Part shown: positions 1-5,448 of the stretch, piece after piece
How positions within the stretch are numbered: position 1 is the first letter of the stretch
Layout of the letters: each line of letters begins with the position of its first letter
NCBI GenBank assembly: GCA_937913075.1
Contig: CALEPU010000131.1
Location: forward strand, 1-5,476
DNA length: 5,476 bases
From: an uncultured Clostridia bacterium
GTDB taxonomy: Bacteria > Bacillota > Clostridia > Christensenellales > CAG-138
Direction of reading: 5' to 3'
The notes under the pieces: generated by a model
Told to the model about the DNA's origin: nothing
The model's input: the letters and a program-made list of their open reading frames with translations, nothing else
Database searches by the model: none
Position numbers and translations under genes: made by a program

Positions 1-90
1 AATGCGCCATGCTTGTTTCTATGAGCTTTGTCTCAAATACATGCTTAATGCAACATCCCTATTGCTTTGTTAATACTCTTCACTTTAAAC

Positions 91-134
91 GTTCGCACGC
101 TCGTCAGAACGCCGCCTGACGCTTGTACGAGAAC
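91..134. repeat. Imperfect inverted repeat in the gene-free left end
   Basis: A perfect 6-bp inverted repeat, CGTCAG (102-107) and CTGACG (116-121), encloses an 8-nt loop. Weaker outer pairing extends it: CGCACG against TGTACG with a mismatch and a wobble, and GTT (91-93) against AAC (132-134) with a small bulge. It lies about 20-65 bp past the stop codon of the minus-strand operon, where a terminator would be expected. However, neither side has a T-tract, so it is not a textbook intrinsic terminator. It may be a weak or Rho-assisted terminator or an mRNA 3' stabiliser. The rest of 1-155 shows no convincing ORF, ribosome binding site or RNA gene. Confidence 0.4.
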
Positions 135-155
135 ATAAAGAAGCCGATAGTTAGA

Positions 156-413
156 TCAATAAAGCTCTATCTCGAACCTGTCAAAATCCACCGGCTCCAT
201 AAAGTCGTCGGGAAGGAATATCGCGTGGCGGAACTGCTCCATGTCACGGATATGCTTTTTGAGTATCACGGGTCTTGAAAGGTTGAGGTCGTGACACAGC
301 TTTATAAACGGCTCGTTCCAATCCGTAACGTCATAAGCCGTCTTAGCCTGTACCGTCACCACACGCTCGGCAATGGTGCTGTTATCCTTGCGTATCTTGC
401 CCCAAACCTTCAT
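156..413 (-). CDS. Conserved-looking small protein of unknown function, 85 aa
   Basis: Function unknown. The protein is short and soluble, with no signal peptide or membrane segment. It opens MKVWGKIRKDN and has a charged middle containing WNEPFIKLCHDL and SRPVILKKH. The acidic, aromatic end is rich in Asp, Phe and Pro (FLPDDFMEPVDFDRFEIELY). I have an impression of similar uncharacterised small proteins in Clostridia but cannot name a family. The start at 413 is chosen over an in-frame ATG at 452 because GAGGGAG lies 5 nt upstream of it, and because the longer form would run into the preceding phosphodiesterase gene. The stop is TGA. It is last in the operon with tmk and the phosphodiesterase: only 10 bp separate it from the upstream stop, and its ribosome binding site overlaps that stop codon (424-426), so its translation is probably coupled to the upstream gene. 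Confidence 0.8.
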   Translation of the reverse strand: MKVWGKIRKDNSTIAERVVTVQAKTAYDVTDWNEPFIKLCHDLNLSRPVILKKHIRDMEQFRHAIFLPDDFMEPVDFDRFEIELY

Positions 414-423
414 ATAGACTCCC

Positions 424-1155
424 TCAAGCGCCGAAAACGACCGTGCGTGCAAGGTCGGGTCTGTTGGTTATGAGCGAAGTGACGCCCATGTCGATGAGCC
501 GCTTCATCCAAGTGGGGTCGTCCACGGTCCACACGTTTGTCTCTATATTGCGTGCAGCGCAGTTCTTTGCCATTTCGGGCGTCTTTGAAAGCGTGATGAA
601 ATGCGGATGCAGACAGGCGGCGCCGAGCCTTGAAGCATAGTCCCAAGGCGAGTCCAAAATACTCAAATATAAAAGACCGACCTTCGCTGTGGGGCGCAGA
701 CGCAAAAGCTCGTCCACGGTGTAGTGGTTGAATGAGGAGTAGATTATTCTGCCGTTCATCTGCATGGAGTCTTCCAGCGCTATAAGCTTTTCGCAGATGC
801 CGGGATAGTCCATAATGTCGGTCTTGATCTCGACGTTTATAATATGGCGAGTACCCGCAAAAAGCCTGTAAACCTCGGCAAGAGTGGGTATTTTTGCGTT
901 TGAAAAGCCCTCCTTGCCGCAGGATGCGTCAAGCGCTTTCAGCTCTTCAAGGGTCATATCCTTAACAAAGCCGTGCCCGTTGGTGGTTCGGTCGACCCTC
1001 TCGTCGTGTATTACCGCAAGCTCGCCGTCTCGGCTCAGATGTACGTCAAGCTCAACGCCGTCGGCGCCCTGATCCATAGCAAGCTTAAAAGCGTAAAGCG
1101 TATTTTCGGGAGCATAGGCGGATGCGCCTCTGTGCCCAAGTATCCTCGTGCTCAT
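424..1155 (-). CDS. Glycerophosphodiester phosphodiesterase (GDPD family), 243 aa
   Basis: Predicted to hydrolyse glycerophosphodiesters (deacylated phospholipid head groups) to glycerol-3-phosphate and an alcohol. There is no signal peptide, so it should act in the cytoplasm like E. coli UgpQ rather than periplasmic GlpQ. The length of 243 aa is typical of bacterial cytoplasmic GDPDs. The hallmark motifs of the TIM-barrel family are present in order: HRGASAYAPENT (8-19, catalytic His8), ELDVHLSRDG (35-44, metal ligands Glu35 and Asp37), IHDE..DRTTNG (49-60, second catalytic His50), NVEIK (107-111, Glu109 and Lys111), and the C-terminal NVWTVDD (207-213) and TNRPD (230-234). No key residue is missing. 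The start at 1155 is supported by GGAGG at 1163-1167, 7 nt upstream; an in-frame ATG at 1188 would place that site inside the gene. It follows tmk by 36 bp on the same strand and is probably co-transcribed with it. Confidence 0.95.
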   Translation of the reverse strand: MSTRILGHRGASAYAPENTLYAFKLAMDQGADGVELDVHLSRDGELAVIHDERVDRTTNGHGFVKDMTLEELKALDASCGKEGFSNAKIPTLAEVYRLFAGTRHIINVEIKTDIMDYPGICEKLIALEDSMQMNGRIIYSSFNHYTVDELLRLRPTAKVGLLYLSILDSPWDYASRLGAACLHPHFITLSKTPEMAKNCAARNIETNVWTVDDPTWMKRLIDMGVTSLITNRPDLARTVVFGA

Positions 1156-1191
1156 ACCGATACCTCCGTAAATGTTTATCGTCCGCAAACG

Positions 1192-1866
1192 TCAGTCCAA
1201 AAGAGAGCGTGCTTTAAGAGCCGCGATGACCCTTTTGGATATCTCCTCCGGCGGGAGCATGGCGTTTTTGTCCATGCAGTTTATAATGCAGACGTCATCG
1301 TACCTTTGCGAGGCGGCAACGTACATATTCCTTGCGCGCTCCTGCATTCCGAGGCTGCGCTCGTAAACGTCGCGCCCTGCGCCGACATACTCGCGGAAGC
1401 CCTTTTTATCGACGTTCATACCGGCGTTTTCCGCCGCAACGTCAAAGAAGATGTTGACGTCGGGACGGGGCAGACCAAGCTCGCCGTATTCAAGCTCGAA
1501 CACCCAGTCCATAATATCGGGTCTTGATAGGTCGCGGTCGCGTATGCTCTGGTAAACGGCGTTGGAAAGCACGTATCGGTTGATAATGAGAAAATCAAAT
1601 TCGCCGTCGCGCCAGCTCTCAAAAGCCTTAAAACGATCCATCGCAAACCAAAGAGCCATGCTCTTCTGGTCGACGTCGGTCGCCCAAACACCCTCCTCGC
1701 CGGAGAGGTATCTGCCGACCTGACCGCCGAAAAAGCTCTCGTAAACGGGAAAGGACTTCGTATCGACAGTATAGCCCATGCCTCGCAGCTTCTCCAAAAG
1801 GAGATTGTACTGCACGGTCTTGCCGCTGCCGTCGATACCTTCGATTGTTATTATCTTCGTCTTCAT
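1192..1866 (-). CDS. tmk: Thymidylate kinase (dTMP kinase), 224 aa
   Basis: Phosphorylates dTMP to dTDP with ATP, an essential cytoplasmic step in dTTP synthesis. Visible features are the P-loop GIDGSGKT (10-17), FPVY (39-42; compare FP.Y of the family), the FAMDR segment (74-78; compare the family's AADR), NRYVLSNAVYQ (96-106), and a C-terminal region (about 150-185) with Arg and Lys residues suited to a LID. The usual DRY/H motif reads NRY here; from memory this also occurs in some clostridial thymidylate kinases, so I do not take it as inactivation. The length is normal. The start at 1866 gives the canonical MKTKIITIEG opening. An upstream in-frame ATG at 1908 lies ahead of the promoter -35 box and has no ribosome binding site. 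No Shine-Dalgarno sequence precedes 1866, yet a near-consensus promoter ends 7 nt before the ATG, so translation is probably leaderless. It is first of a three-gene minus-strand operon. Confidence 0.92.
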   Translation of the reverse strand: MKTKIITIEGIDGSGKTVQYNLLLEKLRGMGYTVDTKSFPVYESFFGGQVGRYLSGEEGVWATDVDQKSMALWFAMDRFKAFESWRDGEFDFLIINRYVLSNAVYQSIRDRDLSRPDIMDWVFELEYGELGLPRPDVNIFFDVAAENAGMNVDKKGFREYVGAGRDVYERSLGMQERARNMYVAASQRYDDVCIINCMDKNAMLPPEEISKRVIAALKARSLLD

Positions 1867-1873
1867 AAGGTTG

Positions 1874-1902
1874 ATTATAACCCAACGCCGCCCCGTTGTA
1901 AA
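1874..1902 (-). promoter_or_regulatory. Sigma-A-type promoter of the tmk operon, abutting the start codon
   Basis: On the minus strand, TTTACA (1897-1902, 5 of 6 to the -35 consensus) and TATAAT (1874-1879, perfect -10) are separated by exactly 17 bp. Transcription should start 6-8 nt after the -10 box, at about 1868-1866, which is the ATG of tmk or one or two bases before it. The resulting mRNA would have essentially no 5' leader, which fits the absence of a Shine-Dalgarno sequence. Confidence 0.82.
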
Positions 1903-1917
1903 GCACAAAACTCATTA

Positions 1918-1946
1918 TTGACAAATTACTTCGCAAGTGCGAAAAT
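1918..1946 (+). promoter_or_regulatory. Promoter of the ATP-grasp operon
   Basis: A perfect TTGACA (1918-1923) is followed after 17 bp by GAAAAT (1941-1946), a 4 of 6 match to the -10 consensus that keeps the critical A2 and T6. Transcription would start near 1953, leaving a leader of about 25 nt before the ATG at 1979. A strong -35 with a weak -10 and a palindrome between them suggests a regulated promoter. An alternative -10 is TACAAT (1959-1964), but it has no good -35. The box lies 15 bp from the -35 of the divergent tmk promoter. Confidence 0.6.
1930..1943. promoter_or_regulatory. Perfect 14-bp palindrome, candidate operator
   Basis: TTCGCAAGTGCGAA consists of two 6-bp arms in perfect inverted repeat around a 2-bp centre. 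It fills the spacer of the plus-strand promoter and overlaps the first bases of its -10 box, the usual place for a dimeric repressor to block RNA polymerase. It also lies 28 bp upstream of the divergent tmk -35 box. I do not recognise it as the site of a known regulator, and no regulator gene lies in the window. As RNA it would fall upstream of the predicted start site, so it is more likely a DNA-binding site than a terminator. Confidence 0.5.
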
Positions 1947-1978
1947 GAATTGAGATCATACAATTTGCGGGGGCTCGG

Positions 1979-3232
1979 ATGGGAGAGTATTCCAACAGGC
2001 GCATGCTGCTCCTGGGCGGTACGAACAGCGCATACGAGATAAGGGATTTTGCGGATAAGCACGGGATAAAGCTCGCTGCAGCGGGCAAGTATCCCGATAC
2101 GCTTTTGAAGCGCATTTCGGATGAAAGCTTCGACGTCGACGCCATCGACGCCGAGGGTCTTGTCAGGCTCATCAAAGAGAAAAATATAGACGCCGTGTTC
2201 ACCGGCTGCAACGAGGACGTCATTCCCGCGGCGCTGACCGCGGCAGAAAAGAGCGGGCTTCCGCATTACTGCGATCTTTCACAGTGGGATATCTGCATGA
2301 ACAAGGCGCGGTTCAAGGCGCTCTGCGAGGCAAACGGCGTGCCTGTCGCAAAGCGATACTATATGGACAGGCTCGATGAGATAAAAGCCTTTCCCGTGGT
2401 CGTAAAGCCCGCCGACAGCTGCGGCAGTCAGGGCTTCTCCGTCTGTAATAATATCGGGGAGATCTATACTGCGGCTGAAAAAGCCGTTAAATTCTCCCGT
2501 ACGGAGACTGTTCTTGTCGAGGAGTACATACCCTATGACGCTGTTATAATCCACTACACCCTGATAAACGGCGAGGTCATATTCACCGGCATGTCCGATA
2601 AGACCTCGAAAAGGCTTGGCGGAGAGGGCTCGTCGGTTATGGCGCTGCAATTATTTCCTTCCCGCCATATCCCCGCATATCTCGCTTCGCTTGACGAAAA
2701 GGTCAGAGCTATGTTCAAATCGCTTGGCATGCACGATGGGGCTTTGTGGATAGAGGCGTTTGCGGATGACGGCAGGTTTTGGTTCAACGAGATGGGATTT
2801 AGGTTCGGCGGCAGCATGACCTATTATCCCGTAAGGTATTTCTACGGAGTGGATCAGCTCGAGCTCATGATAAGATACGCTCTCGACGGCTGTATAAAAA
2901 ACGTGCCTGAGGTCAAGCCCGTAAAAAGGGATAGAAGCTACTGCATAATGCCCCTGCACGCTGCGCCCTGCACGATCGCCGAGGTCACAGGCGAGAGCGA
3001 GGTCAAGGCAATGCCGTCCGTGTATGCCTACGTTCCCATTCACGGCGAGGGCGACGTGGTTCGTGCTACCGGCACGGTATCGCAGGTGTTCTGCTATCTG
3101 CACATACTGTATCACGACTTCGAGGATCTGCGCATGACCCTCACACAAATCGCATCGACCCTTAAAGTGCGCGACGCTTCGGGGGAGAACAAGCTCTTTT
3201 GCCTCACGGATATTTCGGGCATAGGCAGATAA
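1979..3232 (+). CDS. ATP-grasp domain ligase, 417 aa, substrate unknown
   Basis: A carboxylate-amine/thiol ligase-type enzyme that should use ATP to form an acyl-phosphate and couple it to a nucleophile; the substrates are unknown. The order of elements is: an N-terminal pre-ATP-grasp Rossmann-like part starting MLLLGGTNSAYEI (9-21); DAVFTGCNEDVIP (71-83); the NKARFKALCEANGVPVAKRY stretch (108-127); FPVVVKPADSCGSQG (138-152) with the ATP-binding Lys143 and glycine loop; the hinge VLVEEYI (178-184); and the metal-binding end with Glu259 and FNEMGFRFGG (269-278). The usual E-x-N-x-R metal motif reads E-M-G-F-R (271-275), with Gly in place of Asn. About 130 C-terminal residues are unassigned. 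The start at 1979 has a weak GGGGG (1969-1973) 5 nt upstream; Met9 at 2003 is a possible alternative and aligns with the usual family N-terminus. It is the first gene of a plus-strand operon, 22 bp before the next gene. Confidence 0.88.
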   Translation: MGEYSNRRMLLLGGTNSAYEIRDFADKHGIKLAAAGKYPDTLLKRISDESFDVDAIDAEGLVRLIKEKNIDAVFTGCNEDVIPAALTAAEKSGLPHYCDLSQWDICMNKARFKALCEANGVPVAKRYYMDRLDEIKAFPVVVKPADSCGSQGFSVCNNIGEIYTAAEKAVKFSRTETVLVEEYIPYDAVIIHYTLINGEVIFTGMSDKTSKRLGGEGSSVMALQLFPSRHIPAYLASLDEKVRAMFKSLGMHDGALWIEAFADDGRFWFNEMGFRFGGSMTYYPVRYFYGVDQLELMIRYALDGCIKNVPEVKPVKRDRSYCIMPLHAAPCTIAEVTGESEVKAMPSVYAYVPIHGEGDVVRATGTVSQVFCYLHILYHDFEDLRMTLTQIASTLKVRDASGENKLFCLTDISGIGR

Positions 3233-3254
3233 AAACCGAAAGGCTGGTCTCATC

Positions 3255-4307
3255 ATGTCGGATAAGGTCATAGATACGCTCATTCTTACCCAAGGGGATA
3301 TACTGCGCGCGGGCTGTTTTGATATAGCCATGGCGATAGACGCTGCGAGGGAGGCGGTGTTGAGCTACGCCGCCGGGCGCATACTCTATCCCGATAAGGT
3401 CTCTCAGATATTCGACGAGTCGACTCAGTGCCGCACCAACTGCCTGCCGGCAACGCTTTTTGACGAGCAGATCAGCGGCATGAAGTGGGTCTCGGTTTTT
3501 CCCACCAACAACGCAAGGTTCGGGCTGCAAAACCTGACTGCGGTGATACTGCTCTCCTCTACGCAGACCGGCTTTCCGCTCGCCTTTATGGAGGGAACGC
3601 TCATTTCAAATATGCGCACGGCGGCTGTAAGCGCAATTGCCGCGGATAAGCTCGCAAGGAAAGACTGCTCCTCGATCGGCTTTGTCGGCGCGGGCGAGCA
3701 GGCAAAATTCCATTTCCTTGCCATGAAGCAGGTGCGTCCCGGATTAAAGCGCTGCTTCGTTTCCTCGCGGACGAGCGCAAGGGAACAGAGCTTCATAGAA
3801 GCTCTTGCACCGCTTTTCCCCGATACAGAGTTCATACCCTGCGGCGGAGACTACGAAAGGTCGGTCTCCAACGCCGATATACTCGTTTCCGCGATAAGCG
3901 GTCAGGCTCCGATAATCAGGGCGGGGTGGATCAAAAAGGGTGCTTTCTACGCTCATGTCGCCGGATGGGAGGACGAGTACGGCGTGCCGCTCATGGCGGA
4001 TAAGATAGTCTGCGATAACTGGAGCTCCGTCAAGCACCGCACACAGACTCTGAGCCGGCTTTATAAGATGGGCAGGCTTGCCGATAACGATATTTACTGC
4101 GACCTGGATAAGCTCCTGACCGGCAGCTTGCCCGGCAGGGAAGGGGATGACGAGTTCATCTATTTCAACGCCGTCGGGCTCTCGTTCGTCGACGTTGCGC
4201 TTGCCAACCGCATTTATAAAACCTGCCTCGAAAAAGGCTTGGGAACGACCGTGAGAATGCAGGATGAAGACGTCTTCGCCGCATTGAGAAAGGAGAGAAA
4301 ATGCTGA
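3255..4307 (+). CDS. Ornithine cyclodeaminase / mu-crystallin family NAD(P)-binding protein, 350 aa
   Basis: The family includes ornithine cyclodeaminase, ketimine reductase, archaeal alanine dehydrogenase and the siderophore enzyme SbnB. Diagnostic segments are GMKWVSVFPTNN (75-86, active-site Lys77), FGLQNLTAVILL (89-100), EGTLISNMRTAAVSAIAADK (113-132, Arg121), the Rossmann loop GFVGAGEQA (142-150), SNADILVSAISG (205-216), DNWSSVKHR (254-262), and IYFNAVGLSFVDVALANRIY (302-321). Where ornithine cyclodeaminase has its catalytic Asp after the VGG-type turn, this protein reads VAGWEDEYG (235-243), so true ornithine cyclodeaminase activity is unlikely. An imine- or amino-acid-forming oxidoreductase, or an SbnB-like role, is more plausible. 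The length is family-typical. The ribosome binding site is weak: AAAGG at 3239-3243, 11 nt before the ATG. It lies 22 bp after the ATP-grasp gene and its end overlaps the glycosyltransferase start by 7 bp, so it may supply or modify an amino-acid-like substrate for the ligase. Confidence 0.9.
   Translation: MSDKVIDTLILTQGDILRAGCFDIAMAIDAAREAVLSYAAGRILYPDKVSQIFDESTQCRTNCLPATLFDEQISGMKWVSVFPTNNARFGLQNLTAVILLSSTQTGFPLAFMEGTLISNMRTAAVSAIAADKLARKDCSSIGFVGAGEQAKFHFLAMKQVRPGLKRCFVSSRTSAREQSFIEALAPLFPDTEFIPCGGDYERSVSNADILVSAISGQAPIIRAGWIKKGAFYAHVAGWEDEYGVPLMADKIVCDNWSSVKHRTQTLSRLYKMGRLADNDIYCDLDKLLTGSLPGREGDDEFIYFNAVGLSFVDVALANRIYKTCLEKGLGTTVRMQDEDVFAALRKERKC
4291..4295 (+). promoter_or_regulatory. 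Ribosome binding site of the glycosyltransferase inside the upstream gene
   Basis: AGGAG lies 5 nt before the ATG at 4301 and inside the last codons of the cyclodeaminase-family gene. With the 7-bp overlap of stop (4305-4307) and start, it indicates translational coupling of the two genes. Confidence 0.8.
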
Positions 4308-5242
4308 TTTCCGTCGTGATACCCTGCTACCGATCCGAAAAGACCATCGAGGCTGTCGTCGATGAGATAAGGGCGGAGTTTAGTATGCATCCCGAGCATC
4401 AGTACCAAATAGTGCTCGTCAACGACGGCTCGCCCGATAATACCTTCGGCGCTATCAGCCGTATCTGCGAGACCGACCGGCGCGTCACCGGCGTCGATCT
4501 TTCGCGCAACTACGGTCAGGCGTCCGCAAAGATGGCAAGCCTCCCTTATATCAAGGGCGACGCGGCGGTGTTTATGGACGACGACGGTCAGCATCCGGCA
4601 AGCGGCATATTCGCTCTCGTCGACAAGGTGCAGGAGGGATATGACGTCGTGTACGCAAAGTTCCCTCAGAAAAAGCATTCGCTGTTCAAAAGGGTTACGA
4701 GCAAGCTCCACCATGCCGTTTCGGTTTGGGCGGGCAACGCTCCGCGAGGCATAGCCGGCTCGTCGTTCCTCGCTTACAGCGGCTTTGTTATTAAGGCGCT
4801 TCACGATTATAAGAGCCCATTCGTTTCTATCGGCGGCTACCTCAACAGGATCACCTCAAAATTCGCCAACGTCGAAATAGACCACAGGGCAAGACTCGCG
4901 GGCGAGTCCGGCTATACTTTAAAAAAGCTTGTCAATCTGTGGATGAACACCGTGACGAACTTTTCGATAGTCCCGCTTAGGCTGACCTCGGCCTTCGGCG
5001 CGTTTTGCTCCTTTATCGGATTTCTACTCGGGCTCATAGTCGTGATACGAAAGCTCATTCATCCCAATATCTCGGCGGGGTATTCCTCAACTATTGCGGC
5101 GCTCTTCTTTATCGGCGGCGTAATAATGCTGATGCTGGGGCTGTTGGGCGAGTATATCGGCCGCATCTATATGACGGTCAGCAGCGCCCCGCAATACGCC
5201 GTCCGCAGCGTTTTGAATGACGAGGAGAGAAAGCTCGACTGA
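4301..5242 (+). CDS. Family 2 glycosyltransferase, polyprenyl-phosphate type (ArnC/GtrB/DPM1-like), 313 aa
   Basis: Predicted to transfer a sugar from a nucleotide donor to undecaprenyl phosphate on the cytoplasmic membrane face. The N-terminal GT-A domain opens ISVVIPCYRSEKTI (3-16), followed by VLVNDGSPDNT (38-48), VDLSRNYGQASA (65-76) and FMDDDGQHP (91-99, metal-binding D-x-D). The middle contains IAGSSFLAYS (151-160) and RLAGESGYTLKKL (198-210), typical of this subfamily. Two membrane segments follow, about 230-249 and 262-283, ending in the characteristic GEYIGRIY (283-290) and PQYAVR. The length of about 310 aa with two C-terminal helices matches ArnC, GtrB and CsbB-type enzymes. The sugar cannot be predicted. 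The start is fixed by AGGAG 5 nt upstream. It is last in the operon, translationally coupled to the cyclodeaminase-family gene, and followed by a terminator. The context suggests that a lipid-linked sugar, possibly carrying an amino-acid-derived group, is the product. Confidence 0.93.
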   Translation: MLISVVIPCYRSEKTIEAVVDEIRAEFSMHPEHQYQIVLVNDGSPDNTFGAISRICETDRRVTGVDLSRNYGQASAKMASLPYIKGDAAVFMDDDGQHPASGIFALVDKVQEGYDVVYAKFPQKKHSLFKRVTSKLHHAVSVWAGNAPRGIAGSSFLAYSGFVIKALHDYKSPFVSIGGYLNRITSKFANVEIDHRARLAGESGYTLKKLVNLWMNTVTNFSIVPLRLTSAFGAFCSFIGFLLGLIVVIRKLIHPNISAGYSSTIAALFFIGGVIMLMLGLLGEYIGRIYMTVSSAPQYAVRSVLNDEERKLD

Positions 5243-5273
5243 ACGCCAAAACCTTACAAATACAAGCGTCATT

Positions 5274-5302
5274 TTGCGCCGTCCAAAGCATATCGTTATT
5301 AT
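5274..5302 (+). promoter_or_regulatory. Possible weak promoter inside the terminator region
   Basis: TTGCGC (5274-5279, 3 of 6 to the -35 consensus) and TATTAT (5297-5302, 5 of 6 to the -10 consensus) are 17 bp apart. The -10 box sits in the loop of the terminator hairpin. A start near 5309 would give a leader of about 20 nt that contains GGAGG but lacks the 5' arm of the hairpin. The -35 is poor, so this is tentative. Confidence 0.3.
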
Positions 5303-5328
5303 GAACTTTGCTTTGGAGGCGCTTTTTT
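5276..5328 (+). terminator. Intrinsic terminator of the ATP-grasp/cyclodeaminase/glycosyltransferase operon
   Basis: GCGCC-g-TCCAAAGCA (5276-5290) pairs with TGCTTTGGA-GGCGC (5309-5322), a 14-bp stem with one bulged G and an 18-nt loop, immediately followed by six T (5323-5328). It lies 33 bp after the glycosyltransferase stop. The reverse strand lacks a T-tract on its exit side, so it is one-directional. The 3' arm contains GGAGG (5315-5319), the ribosome binding site of the next ORF, whose ATG directly follows the T-tract. Confidence 0.9.
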
Positions 5329-5448
5329 ATGTCTAAGCTCAAAAGAGAAGGCAGGGAGAGCAGACTGCTCTATGCCAATTTTTTCATACTTGCGCTTGCG
5401 GCGCTGCTGTATGCCGCGCTCGGCTCCAAAAACGCAGTGCCGACCTAG
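5329..5448 (+). CDS. Small membrane-anchor ORF, 39 aa, possibly the start of a longer gene interrupted by TAG
   Basis: Function unknown. The ORF encodes a basic N-terminus (MSKLKREGRESR), one hydrophobic segment at about 13-32 (LLYANFFILALAALLYAALG), and a short polar tail ending at TAG (5446-5448). It has a strong GGAGG (5315-5319) 9 nt before the ATG. The layout of basic residues, one helix and a polar linker is that of an N-terminal signal anchor of an exported protein. The frame stays open after TAG to the window edge, reading AAGGSFPVY, which would continue such a linker naturally. Three explanations are open: a genuine 39-residue membrane peptide, a pseudogene or sequencing error in a longer exported protein, or amber readthrough. 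A cell-wall polysaccharide deacetylase is one guess for a longer protein, but the visible part is too short to test it. Confidence 0.5.
   Translation: MSKLKREGRESRLLYANFFILALAALLYAALGSKNAVPT

Noticed and set aside
2..73. Open plus-strand frame entering from the left edge and ending at TAA 71-73
   Set aside because: Too short, with no recognisable protein-like composition and no support as the end of a gene.
973..1527. 184-codon plus-strand ORF spanning the start of the phosphodiesterase and most of tmk
   Set aside because: It is antisense to two genes with clear motifs, has no recognisable domain and no credible ribosome binding site; a shadow of the minus-strand codon usage.
1867..1908. 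Upstream in-frame ATG at 1908 as the start of tmk
   Set aside because: It would add 14 non-homologous residues, has no ribosome binding site, and lies upstream of the -35 box of the best promoter.
1959..1964. TACAAT as the -10 box of the plus-strand operon
   Set aside because: A 5 of 6 match, but the -35 position 17 bp upstream (AGTGCG) is poor; TTGACA with GAAAAT is the better pair, though both could contribute.
1628..2266. 212-codon minus-strand ORF crossing the divergent promoter region
   Set aside because: It would run antisense to the ATP-grasp gene, through both promoters and out of frame into tmk; no recognisable motif.
2651..3331. 226-codon minus-strand ORF opposite the ATP-grasp gene
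   Set aside because: Antisense shadow of a gene with strong family motifs; the translation shows no domain.
4214..4804. 196-codon minus-strand ORF opposite the glycosyltransferase
   Set aside because: Antisense to conserved glycosyltransferase motifs, with no recognisable domain.
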